Source: JBCCMQ01 sp039026235
GTDB taxonomy: Bacteria; Pseudomonadota; Alphaproteobacteria; Rhodobacterales; Rhodobacteraceae
Assembly (NCBI GenBank): GCA_039026235.1
Contig: JBCCMQ010000001.1
Coordinates: 806,001 to 870,000 of the forward strand
DNA: 64,000 nucleotides
Direction: 5' to 3'
The notes under the pieces are model-generated. The model did no database searches. It was not told the origin of the DNA and was given only the letters and a program-made list of their open reading frames with translations. Positions 7,351 to 16,031 of the stretch are shown piece by piece (the first letter of the stretch is position 1; each line of letters opens with the position of its first letter). The translations under genes were made by a program, and so were the position numbers.

Positions 7351-9651
7351 ATGTCCACATCCGAAGATCCCATGGCCGAAATCAAGGCCTCGTTCTTTGT
7401 GGAATGCGAAGAACTCCTAGAAAACCTGGCGGAAAGCCTGCAAATCATCGACGATGGCCAAGACGATGAAGAAACCATCAACGTTGTCTTTCGTGCCGTT
7501 CACTCGATCAAGGGTGGCGCCGGTGCGTTTGGCCTTGATGATCTTGTCGAGTTTTCCCACAGCTACGAAACCGTTCTGGATCAGGTTCGTTCGGGTGATC
7601 TGAAAACCGACAAGAACGCCCTCCGCCTGTTTTTTGCCGCCGCGGACATGTTGTCCGACATTACCCGCGCCAGCCGGGACGGAACCGAATTTGACCGTAC
7701 TCGCAGCCAGTCCATTCTTAAAGAACTGGGGGAGCTGATTGGTGCCGAGGAAAGCAACGAAGAAGAAGAGGGCTCTGCCGCGGCAAGTTTCGCGCCGCTG
7801 ACACTCCGCCTCGATCTGCCCGGCCTGTCGGAAGACGCTGCAAGCGATGGTCAGGACGCGCAAGTCAGCGAAGACAAAGACCCGAACGACCAAGAAGACA
7901 CCGATGGCAGACACCACTACAGGATTTTCTTCCGCCCGCACCATTCGCTCTATGCCGCCAACAATGAACCTCAATTCATTCTTCGCTGCCTGCAAAAGCT
8001 TGGCCCGACCAAGATCAAAGCCGACATAGACGCGGTCGTTCCATTGGACGTCCGTCCGCCGGACAGTGCCTCAATCGCCTGGAATATTGATCTTGAGACC
8101 GACGCGGACCTAGCAGAAGTACAGGAGATCTTCGAATTCGTAGCAGATCTCTGTGATCTCGAGATCGAAGAGATCGGTGCCGCACAGTCCGATGTCGCTA
8201 GAGCGCCTGCGCCCGAGGAAGACATGGCGGATCTGGCGCCGATTGACGCCAGCGCGCCAATGACGACGCAGGCGATTGAAGCGGGAGGCACCCGCGACCA
8301 AAATGCACGCACCGGCGGAGAGGAACAGGTCACCACCCGCATCGCAAAAACGGTGCCTGCCGTGCCCGAGGGACCGGCGGCAAATCCAGCCACATCGAAG
8401 CCCGCCCAGGTTCAGGCTGCAAAGCCAACTGAGACCGCTGGCCCCAAAGCCACGGTCCGTGTGGATCTGGAAAAGATTGACCGTTTGGTCAACCTTGTCG
8501 GTGAGCTTGTGATCAATCAGGCAATGCTGTCTCAAAGCGCGGAACAGGCCGGAATTCCGGCAAACTCTGCCGTGATGCAAGGGCTCGAAGAGTTCATGCA
8601 GCTAACGCGCGACATTCAGGAAAGCGTCATGATGATCCGTGCGCAACCTGTCAAAAGCCTGTTTCAGCGTATGGCACGTATCGCACGGGAAGCCTCGGCG
8701 GCCATCGAAAAAGATGTACGCCTGAAGACCTTCGGCGACACCACGGAGGTGGATAAAACGGTCATCGAAAGGCTGGCCGATCCACTAACGCATATGATCC
8801 GTAATGCGGTCGACCATGGGCTTGAGACCAAAGAAGGCCGCGCGGAGGCTGGCAAGCCGCCCACCGGAATAGTCAGTCTGACAGCGGCACATAGATCTGG
8901 TCGCGTCATCATAGAAATTACGGACGATGGCGCAGGTATCGATCGCGAACGGGTTCTTGCACGCGCGGTCGAACGCGGCCTTGTTCCAGCCAGCGCGACC
9001 CTGTCAGACAGCGAAATCGACAACCTGCTTTTCATGCCGGGTTTTTCGACGGCCGAAGCAGTCTCTTCCCTTTCAGGCCGCGGCGTCGGAATGGACGTGG
9101 TGAAGACCGCGATCCAGTCGCTGGGTGGCAACATCACGATCACTTCGGAAAAAGGTCGTGGATCGACATTTTCCATTTCGCTTCCGCTGACACTCGCAGT
9201 GTTGGACGGCATGGTGGTGCAGGTTGCGGGCGAGACGCTGGTCATCCCCTTGAATGCCATTGTCGAGACATTGACCCTGTCGGAAGACAATCTGCGTTCG
9301 CTGGGCGCCCAGGGATTTGTCGTGGAAATCCGGGGCGGCTTTGCGCCTTTGATCGACCTGGGCGTCGAACTGGGCTACCGGCAGGTCCAACGCGACTATG
9401 CGGGATCCATCGTGCTGGTTATCGGCCTCGACGACGGGCGTCGCAGCACACTGGTTGTGGATGCGATCCAGGACCAGCGGCAAGTGGTGATCAAAGGACT
9501 GCAACAAGGCTTTGGAGACATACCGGGCATTGCTGCGGCCACAATTCTTGGGGACGGGCAGATCGCATTGATCCTGGACCCGGTCGGGCTGACGCGGCGG
9601 CACCACGCAGCCTCGGTGCTAGAGAACTCCCTCGACAGAAAGGTTGGATAG
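7351..9651 (+). CDS. cheA: Chemotaxis histidine kinase CheA
   Basis: A 766-residue CheA with the full domain set: Hpt/P1 with phosphorylatable His51 (AVHSIKGGAGAF), an acidic and low-complexity P2/linker region from about 110 to 370, a P3 dimerisation helix pair near 375-435, the HATPase domain (N box NAVDHGLE near 485, G1 DDGAGID near 525, G2 GRGVGMD near 576) and a C-terminal CheW-like P5 domain from about 610. It autophosphorylates in response to receptors and passes phosphate to CheY and CheB. It could also start at the eighth codon (MAEIKASF). It is followed three bases later by cheW. Confidence 0.96.
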   Translation: MSTSEDPMAEIKASFFVECEELLENLAESLQIIDDGQDDEETINVVFRAVHSIKGGAGAFGLDDLVEFSHSYETVLDQVRSGDLKTDKNALRLFFAAADMLSDITRASRDGTEFDRTRSQSILKELGELIGAEESNEEEEGSAAASFAPLTLRLDLPGLSEDAASDGQDAQVSEDKDPNDQEDTDGRHHYRIFFRPHHSLYAANNEPQFILRCLQKLGPTKIKADIDAVVPLDVRPPDSASIAWNIDLETDADLAEVQEIFEFVADLCDLEIEEIGAAQSDVARAPAPEEDMADLAPIDASAPMTTQAIEAGGTRDQNARTGGEEQVTTRIAKTVPAVPEGPAANPATSKPAQVQAAKPTETAGPKATVRVDLEKIDRLVNLVGELVINQAMLSQSAEQAGIPANSAVMQGLEEFMQLTRDIQESVMMIRAQPVKSLFQRMARIAREASAAIEKDVRLKTFGDTTEVDKTVIERLADPLTHMIRNAVDHGLETKEGRAEAGKPPTGIVSLTAAHRSGRVIIEITDDGAGIDRERVLARAVERGLVPASATLSDSEIDNLLFMPGFSTAEAVSSLSGRGVGMDVVKTAIQSLGGNITITSEKGRGSTFSISLPLTLAVLDGMVVQVAGETLVIPLNAIVETLTLSEDNLRSLGAQGFVVEIRGGFAPLIDLGVELGYRQVQRDYAGSIVLVIGLDDGRRSTLVVDAIQDQRQVVIKGLQQGFGDIPGIAAATILGDGQIALILDPVGLTRRHHAASVLENSLDRKVG

Positions 9652-9654
9652 GCC

Positions 9655-10122
9655 ATGCAAGAAGAGCGTCACATTGCCGAGGGCTCCCTGATCGAGCTGC
9701 TCTCGTTCTCCGTTGGGCAGCAGAGCTACGCGATGGAAATCATGTCCGTACGGGAAATTCGCGGCTGGGCCAAACCCACGCCCCTGCCCCATGCACCGCA
9801 TTATTTGCGCGGTGTCATCAACTTGCGTGGAACGGTTTTGCCAATCATCGATCTTGCCGGCCGCCTTGGTCTGGGCGAGACCGAGGTAACCGATCGAAAT
9901 GTCATCATTGTTGTGCATGTGGGTGGGCGGACCGTCGGCCTTCTGGTCGATGCGGTGTCGGACATTTTGACCCTGTCATCAAGCGATCTACAGCCGCCGC
10001 CCGACATGCGCGAATCCGATGACGCGGACTGCATTGCGGCCCTGACAATTGTCGGCGAGAAGATGATCCGTATTCTGGATCTGCCTGCACTCCTGCCCGA
10101 AAGCGATGAGGAGGCGGCATGA
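9655..10122 (+). CDS. cheW: Chemotaxis coupling protein CheW
   Basis: A 155-residue CheW-domain protein: FSVGQQSYAMEIMSVREI opens the domain, and YLRGVINLRGTVLPIIDLAGRLGL is the classic CheW core. It links CheA to chemoreceptors at the membrane. The stop overlaps the cheR start by four bases (ATGA). It is the only free-standing CheW in the window, and no receptor gene is present, so the receptors it serves must be encoded elsewhere. Confidence 0.95.
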   Translation: MQEERHIAEGSLIELLSFSVGQQSYAMEIMSVREIRGWAKPTPLPHAPHYLRGVINLRGTVLPIIDLAGRLGLGETEVTDRNVIIVVHVGGRTVGLLVDAVSDILTLSSSDLQPPPDMRESDDADCIAALTIVGEKMIRILDLPALLPESDEEAA

Positions 10123-10997
10123 ACCAATCACTGGCCTCGGCCGGGCTGTCACGCGATCACTTCGATAAGATCGCGCGACTGGCGCATACTGAATCGGGCA
10201 TTCTGCTCGAACCCAAGAAGATGCCGATGGTGCAGTCGCGCCTGCTCAAACGGCTGCGGCACCTCAAGCTCGACAGCTTTGAAGACTATATCAAACTCCT
10301 CGGGTCGGATGATGCCGGCGCCGAAAAGCGCGAGCTTATTTCAGCGCTTACGACGAACGTCACGCAGTTCTTTCGCGAAGGTCATCACTTTGACACCCTT
10401 TGCAAAACCGCCTTGCCGGAACTGATAAAGAAGCGTGGCAAACAAGCGCGTATCCGGATCTGGTCAGCGGGCTGCTCATTCGGCAATGAACCCTATACGA
10501 TTGCAATGGCCTGCAGCGAGTTGCTGCGCGATCACCCGCAAGTGGACCTTCGCATCCTGGCCACGGACATCGATCCAAAAGCCATCTCTGGCGCACGGCG
10601 GGGCGTCTTCAGCGCATCGGAACTAGAGCCCGTCCCCCAGGAAATGCGACAGAAGTACACTGAAGCTACCGAAATCGATGATCAACTGCGCGTTTCCGCC
10701 AAACTGCGTTCTATGGTGACGTTTCAAGAACTCAACCTGCTGCAACCATGGCCCATGCGCGGCAAGATCGATGTGATCTTCTGCAGAAATGTGGTGATCT
10801 ATTTCGACGCGGAAACTCAGGCCACGCTGTTCCAGCGTTTCCATGATGCAATGAGCGACGAAGCCTGGCTCTTTATCGGTCACTCGGAGCGGCTTGCGCC
10901 GCAGAACGCCGGGCTTTTTGCCCCGGCCGGCCTCACGACCTATCGTCGGGATGGCGCGACCGCGTCGACGATGCAATCAAAGAAAAGAGGGGGCTAG
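10119..10997 (+). CDS. cheR: Chemotaxis protein methyltransferase CheR
   Basis: A 292-residue SAM-dependent methyltransferase with the CheR all-helical N-domain (about 1-80) and the Rossmann-like catalytic domain: SAM motif IRIWSAGCSFGNEPYTIAM near residues 112-130, acidic ILATDIDPKAI, and FCRNVVIYFD near 225. It methylates glutamates of chemoreceptors, the adaptation step opposed by CheB and CheD of the same cluster. The variant GCSFGNEP replaces the more usual ASSTGEEP, with the SAM-contacting Gly and Glu-Pro kept. No tetratricopeptide tail is attached. Confidence 0.95.
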   Translation: MNQSLASAGLSRDHFDKIARLAHTESGILLEPKKMPMVQSRLLKRLRHLKLDSFEDYIKLLGSDDAGAEKRELISALTTNVTQFFREGHHFDTLCKTALPELIKKRGKQARIRIWSAGCSFGNEPYTIAMACSELLRDHPQVDLRILATDIDPKAISGARRGVFSASELEPVPQEMRQKYTEATEIDDQLRVSAKLRSMVTFQELNLLQPWPMRGKIDVIFCRNVVIYFDAETQATLFQRFHDAMSDEAWLFIGHSERLAPQNAGLFAPAGLTTYRRDGATASTMQSKKRGG

Positions 10998-11000
10998 ATC

Positions 11001-11387
11001 ATGTCTTTGCGGGACCAGCTACGCATCCTTGTTGTCGATGACATGTCCACCAGCCGCGGGTTGCTGACCCAGGCGCTCGACGCGATTGGTATCACAAATG
11101 TCGCCTCCGTCGCGGACGGCCCTACCGCCCTCGCGGCGTTGGAAAAATCCCCCGTCCATCTCGTCATTTCAGATTTTAACATGCCTGAAATGAACGGTCT
11201 GCAACTTCTGCATGCCTTGCGCTCCGCCGAGCGGACCAAGCAAGTCGGATTCATTCTGATCACCGGCTTGGCTAACAATGAGATCATTGAGGGCGGCCGG
11301 CACTTGGGCATGAACAACTATCTTAAGAAGCCCTTTGAAGCGGTAGAATTGCGCACTTGTATCGAAGCGGTGGTCGGACGTCTTTAG
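11001..11387 (+). CDS. cheY: Second chemotaxis CheY-type response regulator
   Basis: A 128-residue single-domain receiver: acidic DD (ILVVDDMSTSRGLL), acceptor Asp in VISDFNMPEMNG near residue 57, Thr in FILITGLAN, Lys in YLKKPFE. It starts three bases after cheR and is followed directly by the small DxxxQ protein. In two-CheY alphaproteobacterial systems one CheY drives the motor and the other drains phosphate from CheA; this copy, beside a possible CheY phosphatase, could be either. Confidence 0.92.
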   Translation: MSLRDQLRILVVDDMSTSRGLLTQALDAIGITNVASVADGPTALAALEKSPVHLVISDFNMPEMNGLQLLHALRSAERTKQVGFILITGLANNEIIEGGRHLGMNNYLKKPFEAVELRTCIEAVVGRL

Positions 11388-11390
11388 GTG

Positions 11391-11792
11391 ATGACGACAC
11401 AGGCCAACGGGCGACATACCTATCCTGCGAACGAAGCGGCCGCACGGCCGGTCGATCTGACCGTTCTACTGCGCGCAGTCGCAATGGAGCTCAGCCATCT
11501 CGCAGCCACCACCCAGACGATTCAGCACGCGCTTGGCCAGTTTCTGGAAAGCGGAGGTCTGCCCGGACCGACTGAGGCGACCAGCCTGCAAGAGCTGGAC
11601 CGGCTTCACCAGATACAGGCAGATCTCGGCAGTTTGCTTGAGGCAATTGCCATCCGTGTGACACACACGCCAAGGATGTCCGAAGCGGAGCTGCGCAAAA
11701 GCATGCACTTGCGCGAGCTGCATGAAAGGCTCGGGCTTTCGGATATACCCGGAAGCGCTGCTCAAGCCAAGGGTGAGTTTGACCTATTCTGA
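11391..11792 (+). CDS. Small helical Che-operon protein with a DxxxQ motif (CheT/CheZ-like candidate)
   Basis: A 133-residue protein that is predicted mostly helical from its heptad-like Leu pattern (VDLTVLLRAVAMELSHLA; LQELDRLHQIQADLGSLLEAI). Residues Asp70 and Gln74 (DRLHQ) form a DxxxQ motif within a long helix, the arrangement of the CheZ phosphatase active site. CheT of the rhizobial che operon, recalled as a small DxxxQ protein near cheY2 and cheD, would be the closest analogue. Codon GTG at 11388 directly abuts the cheY2 stop and the next codon is ATG; I use the ATG. Function is inference from motif and operon position; I do not recognise the family with certainty. Confidence 0.7.
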   Translation: MTTQANGRHTYPANEAAARPVDLTVLLRAVAMELSHLAATTQTIQHALGQFLESGGLPGPTEATSLQELDRLHQIQADLGSLLEAIAIRVTHTPRMSEAELRKSMHLRELHERLGLSDIPGSAAQAKGEFDLF

Positions 11793-11925
11793 ACTTGCGA
11801 TGCGATCCCTTTGCGCGCCAAAAACGTAGCCGTGTGCAGCACCGCCAACTGTCAGCTCACAAGCGTCCGGTCCAGCTGGGATTCCGTAGGCTGAGGACCC
11901 ATAGTTTTCTGTTTGGCGGCATGGT

Positions 11926-12672
11926 TCACGGTTCCAAAAAAACGAGCCGTGAATGTGTCCGATCCTTCCCGGCTGTGCAATGCGCAGACGGCGCGTATTC
12001 AGTGAGATTATCTTCACTACTTGCGATGGTTTAAGGTGGTACGATTCCCGGCCCCGGGCACCTGTGGGCCGCACAAGACGCTCTACAACCATTGGAAACG
12101 ATAGAGCAATAAGGCCGTCGTCGCCCGGGTGCTGTCCGCTCTGGCCGCCGAATACGGCGAACAGAAGATGGTCGTAACTGACGCCACAACCTCAAAACCC
12201 ATCGCACGGCGTTGAGCCTTGCGTTAAAAAAGTGGCACTTGGTCGTCAAAACGGTCGAACGAAGGGCGGCATGAACACGATGCTGGCCTCCAGCTGCTAC
12301 AACCAAGGCGACCCTGAAAGCTCTTTTTTAGTCCGATCAGGTCGACGATTACATCGGCGCAGGGACCATTGTGCATCATCTGCCGACATTCGATTGTCTG
12401 CTTTGGGGATCGAGGTTACGACGCCGGCTGGTTCCGAGAAGCGTCGAAAGACAAGCAACTAAGCGCCTGCATCTCTGGTCGAAAGCGGCAGAAGACAGCA
12501 GTCAGGTACGGCAAATGCCGCCACAAACTTCGCAATAGGATTGAGGTCATGTTCGGCAGGTTGAAGGATCGAAGGATCGAAGGATCGAAGGCAGGTAGCG
12601 ACTGGATACGACAGATGTCCAAAGGTAATCCTCTCCGCCATTGCCCTCGCTTCCCCCGTAATTTGATGGCTA
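11926..12672 (+). pseudogene. Decayed IS5-family transposase
   Basis: Scattered over all three + frames are pieces in the correct order for an IS5-family DDE transposase: FSEIIFTTCDGLRWYD (from 11996), GPHKTLYNHWKR then TAG at 12102, a middle block ending in TGA at 12213, GRQNGRTKGGMNTML (from 12244), GDRGYDAGWFREASKDK (from 12400, with the DRGYD catalytic Asp region), RNRIEVMFGRLKD (near 12530), then VATGYDRCPKVILSAIALA (from 12596) and a final stop in place of the usual VIFWL. At least two stops and several frameshifts make it nonfunctional. No convincing terminal inverted repeats were found. Its G+C is visibly lower than that of the flanking che genes. Confidence 0.85.
12563..12586 (+). 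repeat. Octamer tandem repeat GAAGGATC x3 inside the dead transposase
   Basis: Three exact copies of GAAGGATC followed by a partial copy (GAAGG). They lie between the GRLKD and VATGYDRCPK coding fragments of the transposase, where functional relatives read straight through, so expansion of this repeat accounts for one of the frameshifts. Confidence 0.9.
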
Positions 12673-12852
12673 TGGCTCCTGAGGTTCCGCAGGCGCTCGC
12701 GGTTGTACCCTGTCGCACAGATCAACAACTTAAGTAAAACTCGGCAACGCGAAAAACAGCGCGGATCCAGATCGGTAAAGCCGTGACGAACAAAGATCTA
12801 GAGCATTAAGAAATCGCGCAGCACCAATAGCGTCGCGAGCCCGCCGTAACGC
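12673..12852. other. Remainder of the che gap, no gene seen
   Basis: About 180 bases between the transposase remnant and the cheD stop, lower in G+C than the che genes. No ORF with family resemblance, no clear terminator and no insertion-sequence end was recognised. The matching 130 bases on the left side of the remnant (11793-11925) are equally featureless. Confidence 0.5.
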
Positions 12853-13392
12853 CTAAAACAGTTCGAAGTCGCTGCTTGAGCGGTTTGGCATGGGCGGCTT
12901 GACCGACACCGGTTCTGCTGGGCTGTCGCTGACCGTCCGCACAAGGACACGGCCACTTTCCGGATGAAACCGCACCCGCCGCGCGCGTGTGCCACCGGTA
13001 TCTTGCGACGTCACATGGATCTCCTCGTTTTTGAGAAACGACATCACGCCCTGTACGTTTGCATGCCCGATGGGACCCAGTCTTTCCTCCATGTTTGCCC
13101 CGCCGACAACGCTGGCCGTGAACCGGCTTTTGCGCGCGCCCGCCTTAAGGAGCGAATTAATCAGGATTTCCATTGAGGCGGCCGCCGAAAAATCCGGCCT
13201 GTCCTTGATTGCGCTACGGTGCGAAAGGAGTACGTGGTTCATCCCGCCGATACGCGCCTGTGGATCGTAAAGGCAGACCGAGACGCAGGATCCGAGCACA
13301 GCCATCATAACGACATCGGGTGCCCGCTCAACGGCGGTTTCGCCCTGTGCCACGTAGATCGAGCGCTGTTTTCCCAAGGTCGTGCTAGGCAT
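12853..13392 (-). CDS. cheD: Chemoreceptor glutamine deamidase CheD
   Basis: A 179-residue CheD. Catalytic Cys36 sits in VLGSCVSVCLYD and His53 in GGMNHVLL, matching the Cys/His pair of the family. The frame extends upstream into cheB, but the start at 13392 gives the proper N-terminus (MPSTTLGKQ) and overlaps the cheB stop by eight bases. CheD deamidates glutamines on chemoreceptors, making methylation sites for CheR. It and cheB run opposite to the rest of the chemotaxis cluster, with the decayed transposase between the two arms. Confidence 0.94.
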   Translation of the reverse strand: MPSTTLGKQRSIYVAQGETAVERAPDVVMMAVLGSCVSVCLYDPQARIGGMNHVLLSHRSAIKDRPDFSAAASMEILINSLLKAGARKSRFTASVVGGANMEERLGPIGHANVQGVMSFLKNEEIHVTSQDTGGTRARRVRFHPESGRVLVRTVSDSPAEPVSVKPPMPNRSSSDFELF

Positions 13393-14434
13393 TCTGACCG
13401 GTCCTTGACTTTGCACAGCATCGGTCAAGCAATGCACCGGCCATTTCAGTAATCCCCAACTGGTCCTCGACGCCGCCCTTTTCCCAGGCCGCCTTTGGCA
13501 TGCCGTAGACAACGGAGCTCTTGGCATCCTGGCAAAGAGTTCGCGCCCCGGCCCCGCGCAATTGCGCCATGCCCTCGGCACCGTCGCGCCCCATGCCGGT
13601 GAGGACGGAGGCAACCACTCGGCCGGCCAGGGGAACAGCGGCCTCGAACATGACATCGACGGATGGTCTGTGCCCGCTGCGCGGCGGTGTGTCGATCAGA
13701 ACGATCGAAGGATTTGTTCCTCCGCGCAAGCTCATGTGATAGTCGCCCCCCGGTGCCAGATAGACATTGCCTGGTTGCACGGGCATTCCCGTTTCGCCGA
13801 CCTGAACAGTCAGAGGCAGCATGCCATTCAACCTTTCAGCAAAGCTGCGCAGGAAGTTTGCCGGCATATGCTGGGTGATCAGAGTGGGCGGGGCAGCAGC
13901 AGGAAAGCCGGTCAAAACCCGTTCCAGTGCATCGACTCCGCCAGTCGACGATCCGATCAGAATGATTTTGCCGTTCCAGCGAAACTCGCGCGGCGCGGTG
14001 TCGACCGAAACCACAGGCGACCGCCCCTGAACCTGGGCGTTTGCCGCCATGCGCACGCTGCCACAAAGCTCACGGGCAAAGGCGCCGCCCGTCAACTCTG
14101 CCGCGTTGGTCGGTTTGCCGATACAGTCCACCGCACCGGATGCGAGCGCTTCAATCGCTACGTCACTTCCCCGTTTGGTCAAATGCGACAGCATGACCAC
14201 CGGCATCGGCCGTAGCTCCATGATCTTCTTCAGAAATTCGGTTCCGCTCATCCGTGGCATCTCCACGTCAAGCGTGATGACATCGGGGTTCAGCGCCTTG
14301 ATCGCCGAGCGCGCCTCATAGGCGTCCGCCGCCTCACCGACGACCTCGATATCCGGTTCCGCTGCCAGAGTGTGCCGGATTATTTTCCTGATGGTTTGGG
14401 AATCGTCGACGACAACCACTCGCACTTCGCTCAT
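13385..14434 (-). CDS. cheB: Chemotaxis methylesterase CheB
   Basis: A 349-residue response regulator-methylesterase. The receiver domain has the DD pair at 10-11 and acceptor Asp56 (ITLDVEMPRMSG). The catalytic domain carries the Ser162-His188-Asp283 triad in IGSSTGG, ITQHMP and TGMGRDGAEGM. Phosphorylation by CheA activates removal of receptor methyl groups, opposing CheR. It is first in the leftward cheB-cheD pair, with cheD starting inside its last codons. The 148 bases upstream separate it from the divergent amidohydrolase operon. Confidence 0.96.
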   Translation of the reverse strand: MSEVRVVVVDDSQTIRKIIRHTLAAEPDIEVVGEAADAYEARSAIKALNPDVITLDVEMPRMSGTEFLKKIMELRPMPVVMLSHLTKRGSDVAIEALASGAVDCIGKPTNAAELTGGAFARELCGSVRMAANAQVQGRSPVVSVDTAPREFRWNGKIILIGSSTGGVDALERVLTGFPAAAPPTLITQHMPANFLRSFAERLNGMLPLTVQVGETGMPVQPGNVYLAPGGDYHMSLRGGTNPSIVLIDTPPRSGHRPSVDVMFEAAVPLAGRVVASVLTGMGRDGAEGMAQLRGAGARTLCQDAKSSVVYGMPKAAWEKGGVEDQLGITEMAGALLDRCCAKSRTGQNA

Positions 14435-14582
14435 TCCAGCACACCTTGTTTCTGCCCTTGAACCCAGTCACTGGCGCGACCCTGCAATGAAGCCATGAAC
14501 ATCCGCTTAAGGCGTCACGGCATGATTTTGCGCGCGCCGTATTGTGGCTTCCTGCGCATTGGCTCATGGTCGTGAAGAGAAC

Positions 14583-16031
14583 ATGATGACAGAACCAGAC
14601 GAGCTTCTTATCAGCGGCGGCAGGGTCTACGCCGACGGCGCGTTGCGCACCGCGGATGTGCGCGTGCGCGACGGCGTGATCGTCGAAATCGCTCCGGGCC
14701 TGACGGGTGCGCCCAGGGTTCTTTCCGCCGACGGGTTATTAGTACTTCCGGGCGGGATCGATCCGCACGTCCACATTGAACAGATGTCGGGCATGGGGCT
14801 TTGGAACGCAGACACATTCGAGACGGCGTCGTGCGCTGCCGCACTTGGGGGGACCACTGCGCTTATCGCGTTCGCGGCGCAGCAGCCGGGGCAGCGGCTG
14901 GCCGAGGCGGTCAGCGATTATGCGGTTCGCGCAAACGCCGGATGCTATGTTGACTACGCATTCCACTTGTCGGTCAGCGATGTGGGCGTACCGGACTTCG
15001 CGACAGATCTGATGGATCTCGTGGCGGCCGGGCACCGGTCAATTAAAGTCTTCACCACTTACAACATCGGCCTGTCGGACCATGCCCTTATCGACGTCCT
15101 GTCTTTGGCGCGCCGGTCCAAGGCGCTTGTTTGCGTGCACGCCGAAAATGACGGCATCGTCGGCTGGATGCGTGAAAGCCTTGTCGCCTCCGGGAAAATG
15201 GAACCCTTCTGGCACGCCGTATCGCGCCCACGCCTCGCCGAGGTCGAAGCGGTCTTCCGGCTTTGCACAATGGCCGAGCTTCTCGCGCAGCCGGTGATGA
15301 TCTTCCACGTGAGTTGTGCCCGCGCGCTTGCAGTTATCGCCGAGGCGCGCAGCCGCGGCGTGCCCGTCTGGGCCGAAACATGTCCACACTATCTGCTCAG
15401 CACCGCGGACGTGCTGGCGGCACCCGGACTGGATGGCGCCAAGTGGATGTGCTCGCCACCCCAGCGTGACGCGGCGGATGTGGATGCGCTTTGGGGCGGG
15501 ATCGCGGATGGGACAATCGATCTGGTGTCGTCCGACCACGCACCTTACCGCTTTGACACAACTGGAAAACTTGCCGCTGGATCTGCTCCACCCTTTACCG
15601 AGATTGCCAACGGTCTTCCCGGCATCGAACTGCGCCAGCCCCTTTTGTTTGACGCGATGGTCAGCCAGGGCCGCGGCGGCCTTGAGCAATTCGTAAGAAC
15701 CACGTCCGAGCGTCCTGCCGAGATATATGGCCTGCGCTCAAAAGGCAGGATCGCGCCGGGCTACGATGCCGATATCGTGCTTTGGGACCCGGACACGCAA
15801 GTGACCTATTGCGATGACGATCTGCACGACAATGTGGGTTACAATCCCTGGTCCGGGCGGACGATCAGGGGCTATCCGCGGTCTGTGTTGGTCCGCGGCC
15901 AGACAGTGGTTTCGGACGGCAAACTGACCGACGCAACCCCAAGCGGCCGATGGATTGCGCGTCCGGACATGGGCGTCCGCGCGCTTCACCCGCCAGCACC
16001 CGAAATTCAGGCAATGGAGGCAAACCCATGA
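14583..16031 (+). CDS. hydA: Dihydropyrimidinase/hydantoinase-type amidohydrolase
   Basis: A 482-residue cyclic amidohydrolase. Metal ligands are visible in order: HVH at His62/His64, the carboxylatable Lys155 (SIKVFTTY), His186 (CVHAEND), His242 (IFHVSC) and Asp318 (SSDHAPYRF). The composite metal beta-barrel opens at GGIDPHVH, and the C-terminal beta-sandwich strand has APGYDADIVLWDP. It hydrolyses a cyclic amide such as a hydantoin, dihydropyrimidine or related ring. It is coupled by ATGA to the next gene and heads a four-gene operon with a hydantoin-type racemase. The symbol is by family; the substrate is not determined. Upstream extension to 14544 looks unlikely because GAAGAGA precedes the chosen ATG. 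Confidence 0.82.
   Translation: MMTEPDELLISGGRVYADGALRTADVRVRDGVIVEIAPGLTGAPRVLSADGLLVLPGGIDPHVHIEQMSGMGLWNADTFETASCAAALGGTTALIAFAAQQPGQRLAEAVSDYAVRANAGCYVDYAFHLSVSDVGVPDFATDLMDLVAAGHRSIKVFTTYNIGLSDHALIDVLSLARRSKALVCVHAENDGIVGWMRESLVASGKMEPFWHAVSRPRLAEVEAVFRLCTMAELLAQPVMIFHVSCARALAVIAEARSRGVPVWAETCPHYLLSTADVLAAPGLDGAKWMCSPPQRDAADVDALWGGIADGTIDLVSSDHAPYRFDTTGKLAAGSAPPFTEIANGLPGIELRQPLLFDAMVSQGRGGLEQFVRTTSERPAEIYGLRSKGRIAPGYDADIVLWDPDTQVTYCDDDLHDNVGYNPWSGRTIRGYPRSVLVRGQTVVSDGKLTDATPSGRWIARPDMGVRALHPPAPEIQAMEANP

Noticed and set aside
12031..12737. Several separate small frames within the transposase remnant as independent genes
   Set aside because: They are pieces of one IS5-type transposase in order but in different frames with stops between; treated as one pseudogene.
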